Positions 21,801-33,929 are shown, counted from the first letter of the stretch. The stretch: DNA of 64,000 nt from Microglena sp. YARC (GCA_022414725.1 CM039466.1:39312270-39376269), one strand, 5' to 3'. Numbers and translations are program-made. Notes: generated from the letters alone by a model not told the origin.

Positions 21801-24800
21801 TCATCTACATCATGATATGGATTCCCATCGCCTCATTCTGCTATTTCCATGGTTTCTGATAGGTTTTTATAACAAAGCTATGCTCTGTTGGGAAATGGAA
21901 ACTTCCTGTCATCTACATCATGATATGGATTCCCATCGCCTCATTCTGCTATTTCCATGGTGTCTGAAGGCAGGCTTTTAAAACGATGCTTTGCTCTGTT
22001 GGGAAATGGTAACTTCCCTGTCATCTACATCATGATATGGATTCCCATCCCTCATTCTGCTATTTCCATGGTGTCTGAAGGCGGCCTTTTAAAACATGCT
22101 ATGCTCTGTTGGGAAATGGTTACTCTGTGTCATCTGCATCATGATATGGATTCCCATCGCCTCATTCTGCTATTTCAATGGTTTCTGACGGGTTTTTAGA
22201 ACAATGCTATGCTCATCTGGGAAGTGGAAACTTCTTGTCATCTACATCATGATATGGATTCCCATAGCCTCATTCTGCTATTTCCATGGTTTCTGATAGG
22301 TTTTTAGAACAAAGCTATGCTCTGTTGGGAAATGAAAAACTTCCTGTCATCTACATCATGATATGGATTCCCATCGCCTCATTCTGCTATTTCCATGGTT
22401 TCTGATAGGTTTTAGAACAATGCTATGCTCTGTTGGGAAATGGAAACTTCCTGTCATCTACATCATGATATGGATTCCCATCGCCTCATTCTGCTATTTC
22501 CATGGTGTCTGAAGGCAGGCTTTTAAAACGATGCTATGCTCTGTTGGGAAATGGTAACTCGGTGTCATCTGCATCATGATGTGGATACCCATCACCTCAT
22601 TCTGCTATTTCCATGGTGTCTGACGACAGGTGTCTAAAACAATGCTGTGCCCTGTTGGGAATGGTAACTCGGTGTCACCTACATCATGATGTGGATACCC
22701 CTAGCCTCATTCTGCTATTTCCATGGTTTCTGGCAACAGGTTTCTAAAACGATGCTATGCTCTGTTGGGAAATGGAAACTTCCTGTCATCTACATCATGA
22801 TATGGATTTCCCATCGCCTCATTCTGCTATTTCCATGGTTTCTGATAGGTTTTTAGAACAATGCTATGCTCATCTGGGAAGTGGAAACTTCTTGTCATCT
22901 ACATCATGATATGGATTCCCATCGCCTCATTCTGCTATTTCCATGGTTTCTGATAGGTTTTTAGAACAAAGCTATGCTCTGTTGGGAAATGGAAAACTTC
23001 CTGTCATCTACATCATGATATGGATTCCCATCACCTCATTCTGCTATTTCCATGGTTTCTGATAGGTTTTTAGAACAATGCTATGCTCTGTTGGGAAATG
23101 GAAACTTCCTGTCATCTACATCATGATATGGATTCCCATCGCCTCATTCTGCTATTTCCATGGTGTCTGAAGGCAGGCTTTTAAAACGATGCTATGCTCT
23201 GTTGGGAAATGGTAACTCGGTGTCATCTGCATCATGATGTGGATACCCATCACCTCATTCTGCTATTTCCATGGTGTCTGACGACAGGTGTCTAAAACAA
23301 TGCTGTGCCCTGTTGGGAATGGTAACTCGGTGTCACCTACATCATGATGTGGATGCCCCTAGCCTCATTCTGCTATTTCCATGGTTTCTGCCAACAGGTT
23401 TCTAAAACGATGCTATGCTCTGTTGGGAAATGGAAACTTCCTGTCATCTACATCATGATATGGAATCCCATCGCCTTATTCAGCTATTTCCTTGGTTTCT
23501 GACAGGTTTTTAGAACAATGCTATGCTCATCTGGGAAGTGGAAACTTCTTGTCATCTACATCATGATATGGATTCCCATCGCCTCATTCTGCTATTTCCA
23601 TGGTTTCTGATAGGTTTTTAGAACAAAGCTATGCTCTGTTGGGAAATGGAAACTTCCTGTCATCTACATCATGATATGGATTCCCATCGCCTCATTCTGC
23701 TATTTCCATGGTGTCTGAAGGCAGGCTTTTAAAACGATGCTATGCTCTGTTGGGAAATGGTAACTTCCTGTCATCTACATCATGATATGGATTCCCATCG
23801 CCTCATTCTGCTATTTCCATGGTGTCTGAAGGCGGCCTTTTAAAACGATGCTATGCTCTGTTGGGAAATGGTTACTCTGTGTCATCTGCATCATGATATG
23901 GATTCCCATCGCCTCATTCTGCTATTTCAATGGTTTCTGACGGGTTTTTAGAACAATGCTATGCTCATCTGGGAAGTGGAAACTTCTTGTCATCTACATC
24001 ATGATATGGATTCCCATAGCCTCATTCTGCTATTTCCATGGTTTCTGATAGGTTTTTAGAACAAAGCTATGCTCTGTTGGGAAATGAAAACTTCCTGTCA
24101 TCTACATCATGATATGGATTCCCATCGCCTCATTCTGCTATTTCCATGGTTTCTGATAGGTTTTTAGAACAATGCTATGCTCTGTTGGGAAATGACAACT
24201 TCCTGCCATCTACATCATGATATGGATTCCCATCGCCTCATTCTGCTATTTCCATGGTGTCTGAAGGCAGGCTTTTAAAACGATGCTATGCTCTGTTGGG
24301 AAATGGTAACTCGGTGTCATCTGCATCATGATGTGGATACCCATCACCTCATTCTGCTATTTCCATGGTGTCTGACGACAGGTGTCTAAAACAATGCTGT
24401 ACCCTGTTGGGAATGGTAACTCGGTGTCACCTACATCATGATGTGGATACCCCTAGCCTCATTCTGCTATTTCCATGGTTTCTGGCAACAGGTTTCTAAA
24501 ACGATGCTATGCTCTGTTGGGAAATGTAAACTTCCTGTCATCTACATCATGATATGGATTCCCATCGCCTCATTCTGCTATTTCCATGGTTTCTGATAGG
24601 TTTTTAGAACAATGCTATGCTCATCTGGGAAGTGGAAATTTCTTGTCATCTACATCATGATATGGATTCCCATCGCCTCATTCTGCTATTTCCATGGTTT
24701 CTGATAGGTTTTTAGAACAAAGCTATGCTCTGTTGGGAAATGGAAACTTCCTGTCATCTACATCATAATATGGATTCCCATCGCCTCATTCTGCTATTTC

Positions 24801-27800
24801 CATGGTTTCTGACAGGTTTTTAGAACAATGCTATGCTCTGTTGGGAAATGGAGACTTCCTGTCATCTACATCATGATATGGATTCCCATCGCCTCATTCT
24901 GCTATTTCCATGGTTTCTGACAGGTTTTTAGAACAATGCTATGCTCATCTGGGAAGTGGAAACTTCTTGTCATCTACATCATGATATGGATTCCCATCGC
25001 CTCATTCTGCTATTTCCATGGTTTCTGATAGGTTTTTAGAACAAAGCTATGCTCTGTTGGGAAGTGGAAACTTCCTGTCATCTACATCATGATATGGATT
25101 CCCATCGCCTCATTCTGCTATTTCCATGATTCTGACAGATTTTTAGAACAATGCTATGCTCTGTTTGGAAATGGAAACTTCCTGTCATCTACATCATGAT
25201 ATGGATTCCCTTCGCCTCATTCTGCTATTTCCATGGTGTCTGAAGGCAGGCTTTTAAAACGATGCTATGCTCTGTTGGGAAATGGTAACTCGGTGTCATC
25301 TGCATCATGATGTGGATACCCATCACCTCATTCTGCTATTTCCATGGTGTCTGACGACAGTTGTCTAAAGCAATGCTGTGCCCTGTTGGGAATGGTAACT
25401 AGGTGTCACCTACATCATGATGTGGATACCCCTAGCCTCATTCTGCTATTTCCATGGTTTCTGGCAACAGGTTTCTAAAACGATGCTATGCTCTGTTGGG
25501 AAATGGAAACTTCCTGTTATCTACATCATGATATGGATTCCCATCGCCTCATTCTGCTATTTCAATGGTTTCTGACTGGTTTTTAGAACAATGCTATGCT
25601 CATCTGGGAAGTGGAAACTTCTTGTCATCTACATCATGATATGGATTCCCATCGCCTCATTCTGCTATTTCCATGGTTTCTGATAGGTTTTCAGAACAAA
25701 GCTATGCTCTGTTGGGAAATGGAAACTTCCTGTCATCTACATCATGATATGGATTCCATCGCCTCATTCTGCTATTCCATGGTTTCTGACAGGTTTTTAG
25801 AACAATGCTATGCTCTGTTGGGAAATGGAAACTTCTGTCATCTACATCATGATATGGATTCCCATTGCCTCATTCTGCTATTTCCATGGTTTCTGACTGG
25901 TTTTTAGAACAATGCTATGCTCATCTGGGAAGTGGAAACTTCTTGTCATCTTCATCATGATATGGATTCCCATCGCCTCATTCTGCTATTTCCATGGTTT
26001 CTGATAGGTTTTTAGAACAAAGCTATGCTCTGTTGGGAAATGTAAACTCCTGTCATCTACATCATGATATGGATTCCCATCGCCTCATTCTGCTATTTCC
26101 ATGATTCTGACAGATTTTTAGAACAATGCTATGCTCTGTTGGGAAATGGAAACTTCCTGTCATCTACATCATGATATGGATTCCCATCGCCTCATTCTGC
26201 TATTTCCATGGTTTCTGACAGGTTTTTAGAACAATGCTATGCTCTGTTGGGAAATGGAAACTTCCTGTCATCTACATCATGATATGGATTCCCATCGCCT
26301 CATTCTGCTATTTCCATGGTTTCTGACTGGTTTTTAGAACAATGCTATTCCATCTGGGAAGTGGAAACTTCTTGTCATCTTCATCATGATATGGATTCCC
26401 ATCGCCTCATTCTGCTATTTCCATGGTTTCTGATAGGTTTTTAGAACAAAGCTATGCTCTGTTGGGAAGTGGAAACTTCCTGTCATCTACATCATGATAT
26501 GGATTCCCATCGCCTCATTCTGCTATTTCCATGGTTTCTGATAGGTTTTTTAGAACAAAGCTATGCTCTGTTGGGAAATGTAAACTCCCTGTCATCTACA
26601 TCATGATATGGATTCCCATCGCCTCATTCTGCTATTTCCATGATTCTGACAGATTTTTAGAACAATGCTATGCTCTGTTGGGAAATGGAAACTTCCTGTC
26701 ATCTACATCATGATATGGATTCCCATCGCCTCATTCTGCTATTTCCATGGTTTCTGACAGGTTTTTAGAACAATGCTATGCTCTGTTGGGAAATGGAGAC
26801 TTCCTGTCATCTACATCATGATATGGATTCCCATCGCCTCATTCTGCTATTTCCATGGTTTCTGACAGGTTTTTAGAACAATGCTATGCTCATCTGGGAA
26901 GTGGAAACTTCTTGTCATCTACATCATGATATGGATTCCCATCGCCTCATTCTGCTATTTCCATGGTTTATGATAGGTTTTTAGAACAAAGCTATGCTCT
27001 GTTGGGAAGTGGAAACTTCCTGTCATCTACATCATGATATGGATTCCCATCGCCTCATTCTGCTATTTCCATGATTCTGACAGATTTTTAGAACAATGCT
27101 ATGCTCTGTTTGGAAATGGAAACTTCCTGTCATCTACATCATGATATGGATTCCCTTCGCCTCATTCTGCTATTTCCATGGTGTCTGAAGGCAGGCTTTT
27201 AAAACGATGCTATGCTCTGTTGGGAAATGGTAACTCGGTGTCATCTGCATCATGATGTGGATACCCATCACCTCATTCTGCTATTTCCATGGTGTCTGAC
27301 GACAGGTGTTTAAAGCAATGCTGTGCCCTGTTGGGAATGGTAACTCGGTGTCACCTACATCATGATGTGGATACCCCTAGCCTCATTCTGCTATTTCCAT
27401 GGTTTCTGGCAACAGGTTTCTAAAACGATGCTATGCTCTGTTGGGAAATGGAAACTTCCTGTCATCTACATCATGATATGGATTCCCATCGCCTCATTCT
27501 GCTATTTCAATGGTTTCTGACTGGTTTTTAGAACAATGCTATGCTCATCTGGGAAGTGGAAACTTCTTGTCATCTTCATCATGATATGGATTCCCATCGC
27601 CTCATTCTGCTATTTCCATGGTTTCTGATAGGTTTTTAGAACAAAGCTATGCTCTGTTGGGAAATGGAAACTTCCTGTCATCTACATCATGATATGGATT
27701 CCCATCGCCTCATTCTGCTATTTCCATGGTTTCTGACAGGTTTTTAGAACAATGCTATGCTCTGTTGGGAAATGGAAACTTCCTGTCATCTACATCATGA

Positions 27801-28674
27801 TATGGATTCCCATTGCCTCATTCTGCTATTTCCATGGTTTCTGACTGGTTTTTAGAACAATGCTATGCTCATCTGGGAAGTGGAAACTTCTTGTCATCTT
27901 CATCATGATATGGATTCCCATCGCCTCATTCTGCTATTTCCATGGTTTCTGATAGGTTTTTAGAACAAAGCTATGCTCTGTTGGGAAATGTAAACTCCCT
28001 GTCATCTACATCATGATATGGATTCCCATCGCCTCATTCTGCTATTTCCATGATTCTGACAGATTTTTAGAACAATGCTATGCTCTGTTGGGAAATGGAA
28101 ACTTCCTGTCATCTACATCATGATATGGATTCCCATCGCCTCATTCTGCTATTTCCATGGTTTCTGACAGGTTTTTAGAACAATGCTATGCTCTGTTGGG
28201 AAATGGAAACTTCCTGTCATCTACATCATGATATGGATTCCCATCGCCTCATTCTGCTATTTCCATGGTTTCTGACTGGTTTTTAGAACAATGCTATTCC
28301 ATCTGGGAAGTGGAAACTTCTTGTCATCTTCATCATGATATGGATTCCCATCGCCTCATTCTGCTATTTCCATGGTTTCTGATAGGTTTTTAGAACAAAG
28401 CTATGCTCTGTTGGGAAATGTAAACTTCCTGTCATCTACATCATGATATGGATTCCCATCGCCTCATTCTGCTATTTCCATGATTTCTGACAGGTTTTTA
28501 GAACAATGCTATGCTCTGTTGGGAAATGGAAACTTCCTGTCATCTACATCATGATATGGATTCCCATCGCCTCATTCTGCTATTTCCATGGTGTCTGAAG
28601 GCAGGCTTTTAAAACGATGCTATGCTCTGTTGGTGTCCACTGCGTTATGAAACGGATACCCATACCCTCATTAC
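18830..28674. repeat. 108-bp satellite array with higher-order structure
   Basis: About 85-90 monomers of roughly 108 bp (for example GGTTTTTAGAACAATGC, then CTCTGTTGGGAAATGGAAAC, CATCATGATATGGATTCCC and CCTCATTCTGCTATTTCCATGG). At least five monomer types occur. One of them, with GACGACAGGTGTCTAAAACAA, lies at 19832, 20871, 21529, 22622, 23280, 24373, 25352 and 27298. The spacings 20871-22622, 21529-23280 and 22622-24373 are all 1751 bp, so 16-monomer blocks have been amplified. Edge monomers (before 19400 and after 28630) are the most diverged. Monomers contain stops in all frames, and the open frames found are chance variants. Confidence 0.95.
18993..19258. mobile_element. CAGGGCTTTTTAC-family hAT-like element in satellite edge
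   Basis: Its ends CAGGGCTTTTTACAAATC and GTGGTAAAAAGCCCTG are inverted. The interior includes a C-run of about 20 (19045-19064) and GCGATCGC. Flanks ccttattc and ccgtattc (7 of 8) form an 8-bp duplication of satellite sequence. Related copies lie at 40736 and, decayed, near 54200. Confidence 0.85.
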
Positions 28675-28862
28675 TAGGGAACGACAAATCATGTGATGTT
28701 GACCAAAGACGAGTATGATATCATATAATATCATACAAAAAGCATATGATTTAACATCATATGATATGATCCCCCAGGCCAAAGTTACCGAGTCAGATTG
28801 CCGGCATCATATGATATCATATGATGACATGATATTATATGATATTATACTGCCGATCCCTA
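28675..28862. mobile_element. TAGGGA-family hAT-like MITE, intact
   Basis: 188 bp, starting TAGGGAACGACA and ending CTGCCGATCCCTA, with a perfect 8-bp duplication ctcattac (28667-28674 and 28863-28870) taken from the last satellite monomer. The interior is rich in ATCATATGAT palindromes. Confidence 0.9.
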
Positions 28863-28939
28863 CTCATTACTAGGTAACGGCAATATGATATCATATGATA
28901 TCACGCCATTTTCTGCAACCCTGCAGCACCTCTCTCACC

Positions 28940-29470
28940 CTTAATGAAGGACAGGGTGCACTTGTGACAGTGTCACCAACCACTTTCGAATCAGAAAGAG
29001 GATAGCCCTAGTATCTTTCAAATTGACCAAGCCTTCCAAGCCTACAAAAGCTACCCAAGCGTACCAATACAGGAGGCCCACCCATAAGGTCACATCACCC
29101 CCAGGGTGCACTAGCAACAGCTTCATAAGCTACTTTCGAATCAGACAGAGGATAGCCCTAGCGTCTTACAAATTAAAAAAGCCTACCAAGGCTGCCCAAG
29201 CCTTCCAAGCCTACAAAAGCTACCCAAGCGTACCAGTACAGGAGGGCCCACCCATAAGGCCACATCACCCCCGGAGTGCACTAGCAACAGCTTCATAAGC
29301 TACTTTCGAATCAGACAGAGGATTACAATACACATTTATGGGGGTCTTTGGTATCATTTTCTGCACCCCTGCGACAGCCCTCACCCCCATAAGGAACCCA
29401 TCCAAGCTAAATGCAAGGGTGCCCACGAATTGGCAGTGTAGCCCAAGCAACTAAAAATTGACCAAGGCTA
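28940..29470. repeat. 150-170 bp tandem repeat, three units
   Basis: Units contain AGCTACTTTCGAATCAGACAG, AGCCTACAAAAGCTACCCAA and CCCACCCATAAGGNCACATC. Matching GTGCACT points lie at about 28955, 29105 and 29275. Decay increases towards 29470. Confidence 0.85.
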
Positions 29471-29694
29471 CCCAACCCTTCCAAGCCTACACAAGCCTAC
29501 CCACAAATTCATCACAGATACTCTGGAACCAAGCCAATCTATCCCTTGCCTACCCCGAGCCAAGCCTCCACCAGGCTATGCCCCACCCTGTTAGGGGTTG
29601 CTTTTGGGGGTAAAAAATATGCTAGTAGCACCCCAAAGGTTACTAGGAGCACTACGGTGCTACGTAAAGACACTGATCTCTTTCCTTCAAAAGA

Positions 29695-29900
29695 TCCCCA
29701 TTCAACGAATGCCTCAATGGCAGAGCTACTTGAACGGCGTAGGTGCCGGGTTTGAATCCCCACGGGTGCGCTTAAGTGTTTGCAGTCGCTGTGAACCGCC
29801 ATGGTAGCTTTGTCCAGGTAAAGTAGCAGCCCGTTCCCTACCGCCGTAATACGGGGCTCCCATAATACCACGCCCCACGAGGCGTTATCATTACTTTTTC
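29695..29900 (+). mobile_element. tRNA-derived SINE, head type A
   Basis: The head has GCCTCAATGGCAGAGC and GGGTTTGAATCCCC (one change in the B box). The shared body and the GGCGTTATCATTAC end follow. A perfect 11-bp target duplication, ccttcaaaaga, lies at 29684-29694 and 29901-29911. The insertion lies in the carrier intron, about 25 bp from the splice donor at 29935. Confidence 0.9.
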
Positions 29901-29935
29901 CCTTCAAAAGACTCATGACCTTGACCCAGACTCAC

Positions 29936-30051
29936 CTGGGCCACAGAGCTGGACACCATACCCGCGCTCAGGATGGCAATGGATGGAGGGTTATCATCAA
30001 ACTCCTCCATCAGCATCTCCCTCACCATTTCAAAGATGGTGATATCCACGC
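29936..30051 (-). CDS. Mitochondrial carrier (SLC25), exon d
   Basis: 116 nt from CCTCCAG to GTGAGT. With one base from the previous exon it codes GVDITIFEMVREMLMEEF followed by DDNPPSIAILSAGMVSSSVAQ. In carriers of the ATP-Mg/Pi and related groups, YAGVD begins the even-numbered helix of repeat 2. A ...G..SS.AQ stretch then opens repeat 3. The exon ends in phase 0 just where the third P-x-D/E-x-x-K/R signature should follow. No such exon was found downstream; the intron runs into a SINE, a tandem repeat and the 10-kb satellite. Confidence 0.8.
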
Positions 30052-30124
30052 CTGGAGGGGTAGGATGTGGTGGTAAGACGGCAGAAAAAGTACAAAAAGT
30101 ACAATGACAAGAAAGGAACACTCC

Positions 30125-30515
30125 CTGACTATTTCAAAGATGGTGATATCCACGCCTGGGTGTGGATGGGTTTGGTGTGGTATGGTGTAATGGTGTAGTG
30201 TGGGAGGGGGTGTAATGGTGTAGTATGGTGCAGTGTGGTATGGTGTAATGGTGTGGTGTGGGAGGGGGTGTAATGGTGTGATATGATGTGTTATGGTATA
30301 TGGGTAGGGTAGGGTGGTTAGACGGGAGGGGTAGGGTATGGTGGTGATATGGGAGGGGTAGGGTAAAGTGTTGAGGGGAGGGATAGGGCATGATGGTGAG
30401 ACGGGAGGGGTAGGTCATGGTGGTGAGAGAGGAGGGGTAGGGCATGGTGAAGAGAAGACAGGGGTAGGGTATGGTGGTGAGACGGGAGGGGGAGAGGAGG
30501 TTTTGCTGCACTTGG
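30125..30515. repeat. GGTAGGGTATGGTGGTGAGA minisatellite
   Basis: About 30-bp G-rich units in the carrier intron. It begins with a second copy of TTTCAAAGATGGTGATATCCACGCCTGG (30131-30158), an echo of the 5' edge of exon d. Confidence 0.8.
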
Positions 30516-30544
30516 GATAGCTATCTTGATAATAACAAAAACAA

Positions 30545-31247
30545 CATTGCGATGCAGTCCACATCTGCAAACGTTAGTAGACCCATCATGGGCTTACAGA
30601 AGTACAAAGAGTACATATGAAGAAAATAATGAGGTTTGCACCTGCATGCGACAATATCCCTATCATGGGCTTACAGAAGTACAAAGAGTATATATGAAGA
30701 AAATAATGAGGTTTGCACCTGCATACGACAATGTCCCCATCATGGGCGACAAAAAGTACAATGCCAAGAATGGGACACTACCATGAAGTCCACACCTGTT
30801 TACACAATTATTACCATCATGGACGGGAGGAGGCCGCTGTACAAGGAGGGCTAAAAAGTACAAAGGAACACTACCATGAAGTCCACACTTGCATACGGCA
30901 TTATTCCCATCAGGGACAGTAGAGGCCATTGTTCAAGGAGGGCTAAAAAGTACAATACGTAAAAAGTACAGTAAAAGTAAAAAAAAAAGTAGAATAAAAG
31001 TACAAAATGTAAAAAGTATAGAAGTAAAAAGGAACACTACCATGAAGGTCACTCCGGCATACAGCATTTTCCCCATCATGGACGGAGGAGGCCGCTGTAC
31101 AAGGAGGTATAAAAAGTACAAAGGAACACTACCATGAAGTCCACGCCTGCATACGGCATTATTTGCATCATAGACGGAAGAATCCGTTGTTCAAGGAGGT
31201 ATACAAAGTACACAAAGTATGAAGGAACACTACCATGAAGTCCACGC
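30545..31247 (-). repeat. Echo array of carrier exon c 3' edge
   Basis: Six to seven decaying units of about 70-120 bp. On the minus strand each repeats the exon c end (CCGTCCATGATGGG...TACGCAGG) and the intron start TGTGGACTTCATGGTAGTG. Recognisable units centre on about 31150, 31065, 30890, 30800, 30725, 30655 and 30570. They carry stops and substitutions relative to the exon. Confidence 0.85.
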
Positions 31248-31413
31248 CTGCGTACGGCATTATCCCCATCATGGACGGAAGGAGGCCACTGTACAAGGAT
31301 CGTGGACCCTCATGGATCCACATAGTGTAGGCTGCATGGCTGATGCCTTTGTAGGTACCATGAGGGCATACTGCAAGGCGAGTGCGGATGGTGTCCAGCG
31401 GATATAGCAGGAA
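31248..31413 (-). CDS. Mitochondrial carrier (SLC25), exon c
   Basis: 166 nt after CCCTCGCAG. It codes FLLYPLDTIRTRLAV, then HGTYKGI and GLLPSMMGIMPYA. YPLDTIRTRL is the second P-x-D-x-x-R signature of the solute carrier 25 family, with the downstream G...G..P.....PYAG pattern of the even helix. It joins exon b in phase 0 and exon d in phase 1. The only junction that keeps PYAGVD in frame uses a GC donor (GCAG|GCGTGG), so this would be a GC-AG intron. The adjoining echo units contain both GC and GT versions. Confidence 0.85.
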
Positions 31414-31419
31414 CTGCGA

Positions 31420-32640
31420 GGGAGAAGGCTGGTGGTGAGCTGAAGGACTGCGCACATGCAAGCCGGCCCGGGAGATAGCTTTGAAGTATGTTGATGACAT
31501 GCAAGCATGGCTGGTGGTGAGCTGAGGGACTGTGCACATGCAAGACCAGGAGATAGGTGGCCCGATAAATACCCAGCTCGAGCGATAGCTCTGAATTATG
31601 TTGATGACATGCAAGCATGGCTGGTGGTGAGCTGAGGGACTGTGCACATGCAAGACCAGGAGATAGGTGGCCCGATAAATACCCAGCCCGAGCGATAGCT
31701 CTGAATTATGTTGATGACATGAAAGCATGGCTGGTGGTGAGCTGAGGGACTGCACACATGCAAGCAGGCCCGGGAGATAGCTCTGAAGTATGTTGATGAC
31801 ATGCAAGCATGGCTGGTGGTGAGCTGAGGGACTGCACACATGCAAGCAGGCCTGGGAGATAAATCTTAAGTATGTTGATGACATGCAAGCATGGCTGGTG
31901 GTGAGCTGAGGGACTGCACACATGCAAGCAGGCCTGGGAGATAGCTCTGAAGTATGTTGATGACATGCAAGCATGGCTGGTGGTGAGCTGAGGGACTGCA
32001 CACATGCAAGCAGGCCTGGGAGATAAATCTTAAGTATGTTGATGACATGCAAGCATGGCTGGTGGTGAGCTGAGGGACTGCACACATGCAAGCAGGCCTG
32101 GGAGATAGCTCTGAAGTATGTTGATGACATGCAAGCATGGCTGGTGGTGAGCTGAAGGACTGCAAACATGCAAGCAGGCCCAGGAGATAGCTCTGAAGTA
32201 TGTTGCCGACATGCAAGCATGGCTGGTGGTGAGCTGAAGGACTGCACACAGGCAAGCAGGCCCAGGAGATAGCTCTGAAGTATGTTGACGACATGCAAGC
32301 ATGGCTGGTGGTGAGCTGAAGGACTGTGCACATGCAAGCCCAAGAGATAGCCGGCTCGAGAGGTTACCGGCCCAAGAGATAGCTCTGAAGTATGTTGATA
32401 GCATGCAAGCCCGGCTGGTGATAGGCTGAGAGACTGCGCACATGCAAGCCCGAGAGATAGCCGGCCCAAAAGATAGCTCTGAAGTATGTTAATAACATGA
32501 AAGCCCGGCTAGTGAGCTGAGGGGCTGCACAGAAGTGTCTGATGCATTATGAAGGAAGTGCAGGGAGAAGGTTGGGGGTGAGACAGGGGAATGCGCACAG
32601 AAGTGTCTGACGTTTATGGAAGGAACTGCAAGGAAACTGC
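31420..32640 (-). repeat. 80-117 bp array upstream of carrier exon c
   Basis: About twelve units of GATGACATGCAAGCATGGCT and GGTGGTGAGCTGAGGGACTG (plus strand), with period about 82 bp in the middle and 110-117 bp nearer the exon. The outermost units (32540-32640) repeat GGAA.TGCAGGGAGAAGG, the exon c acceptor region, so the array grew from the intron-exon junction. The 433-codon minus frame across it is a repeat artefact joined to exon c. Confidence 0.85.
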
Positions 32641-33000
32641 TGGAGAGAAGGGGAGGAAAGACTTTTACTTGCACACTCAACCCAAAACTTGACAGCCATC
32701 TTGCATGCACAATCTTTTCCTGCCCCCCCCCCCCCCCCCCCCCCCCCCTCATTACCCCCATATACGCCGACATTAGGCACGTTAAGCTGTGACCATCCCT
32801 TGGATCATGTCCCACATACCAGTCGCCTTGTGCGAGAAAAGTATGCAATACACCCACCGTCAAATAAAGCACATGATAGTCACTACAAAATATCAGTACG
32901 TCACAGAACAAGAGGATGCACGCTTCAACCCTCAAGCCCAGTGTTTGCAATGACCACTTCTTGAAACAGTAGACCTTCTTACAACTCTAATTTTTTGCAT
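32641..33000. other. Intron sequence with C-run, no gene seen
   Basis: Contains a C tract of about 22 bp near 32705-32728 and otherwise unique sequence between carrier exons b and c. Confidence 0.5.
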
Positions 33001-33089
33001 ATACAAGACTAAACTCCCAATCGCCATCACACACCACCACCACCCGCTCCTCTGGTTGACCATCTCTCCTCCTCTCTCTCCCCAATAAC

Positions 33090-33261
33090 CCCTCTACCTT
33101 GGTCACTGCACCAGCAAGGCTTCCAGCCATCACCCTTTCTGAAGGTTGGACCTGATCAGGGTCCTGTGCAACAATGTCCTTGAACAAGTCATTCAGTTGA
33201 GCTTCAGATCCCCCCCCCCCCCACACACACACACACACACCCCTCCACTTAACCCCCATAC
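33090..33261 (-). repeat. Echo of carrier exon b 3' part
   Basis: A decayed copy of the exon b end on the minus strand reads LNDLFKDIVAQDPDQVQPSE followed by AGSLAGAV.K. It is followed, after a C-run and CA repeat, by the true exon. It is open but lacks the Q|GT junction. Confidence 0.8.
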
Positions 33262-33437
33262 CTGGGCAACTGCACCGGCAAGGCCTCCAGCCACCATCCT
33301 TTCAAAGGGTTGGATCTGATCAGGGTCCTTTGCTACCATGTCCTTGAACAAGTCGTTCAGCGTGAGCTTCATAGCTGTTTCTGGCGCAATCTTCAGCACG
33401 TTTGCTCCATTACCCTTGAAGTATGCTGTGTAGGTAC
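33262..33437 (-). CDS. Mitochondrial carrier (SLC25), exon b
   Basis: 176 nt from ATGTCAG to GTATGG. With the split first codon it codes GTYTAYFKGNGANVLKIAPE, then ..ERMVAGGLAGAVAQ. FKGNG.NVLKIAPETA is the strongly conserved even-helix region of repeat 1 in ATP-Mg/Pi-like and CoA-like carriers (family consensus FRGNG.NVL+I.P..A). GGLAGAVAQ opens repeat 2. Phase 1 in, phase 0 out. Two upstream echo copies lie at 33480-33720 and one downstream at 33090-33261. It is an inner-membrane transporter by family; the substrate cannot be read from this fragment. Confidence 0.9.
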
Positions 33438-33479
33438 CTGACATAAGGCAGAACAACACAGTGCATAATTTCAAAATGC

Positions 33480-33735
33480 TTAAAAGAAGGACATAATATT
33501 CATGCCACGCATGATGAACATCATAGCTGTCTTTTGTGCAATCTTCAGCACGATTGCTCCATAACCCTTGAAGTAAGCGAAGTAGGTACCTGATATAAGG
33601 CAGGACAACACAGTACATAATGGCAACATGCTTAAAAGAAGTACATCATATTCATGGCGCGCATGATGTGCATCATAGCTGCCTTTGGCTGGTCTCCAGC
33701 ACGTTTGCACCACAACCCTGAAAGTATGCTGAGTA
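33480..33735 (-). repeat. Echo copies of carrier exon b 5' edge
   Basis: Two units of about 120 bp repeat CAGGTACCTAC.TCGCTTACTT-like acceptor and exon start (GTYFAYFKGYGAIVLKIAQK in the nearer one), followed by intron-like sequence. The farther unit is more decayed (ACTCAGCATACTTTCAGGG). Confidence 0.85.
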
Positions 33736-33750
33736 GGTTCCTGATACAGG

Positions 33751-33918
33751 TAGGGACCGGCATATCATATGATGTTGACCAAAGTCGAGTATGATATCAT
33801 ATGATATCATACAAAATGCATCATTTAATATTGTATATAAATGGTAACTTTTGCCTATTCAGACTGCCTGCATCATATGATATTGTATGATGACATGATA
33901 TCATATTGCTGTTCCCTA
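33751..33918. mobile_element. TAGGGA-family hAT-like MITE
   Basis: 168 bp from TAGGGACCGGCATATCATATG to GCTGTTCCCTA. Flanks gatacagg and gatacaag (7 of 8). It lies in the carrier intron between exons a and b. Confidence 0.85.
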
Positions 33919-33929
33919 GATACAAGGCA

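Noticed and set aside
19636..26713. Repeated 60-103 codon frames in the 108-bp satellite
   Set aside because: The typical monomer has a stop (TTTTTAG) in this frame; the open stretches depend on rare single-base variants.
29539..29916. 125-codon minus-strand frame over the SINE and carrier donor
   Set aside because: It spans a SINE and is explained by mobile DNA; the carrier exon d ends at 29936.
31168..32469. 433-codon minus-strand frame
   Set aside because: It fuses carrier exon c to an intronic 82-117 bp array; the exon's acceptor CCCTCGCAG and the carrier domain end at 31413.
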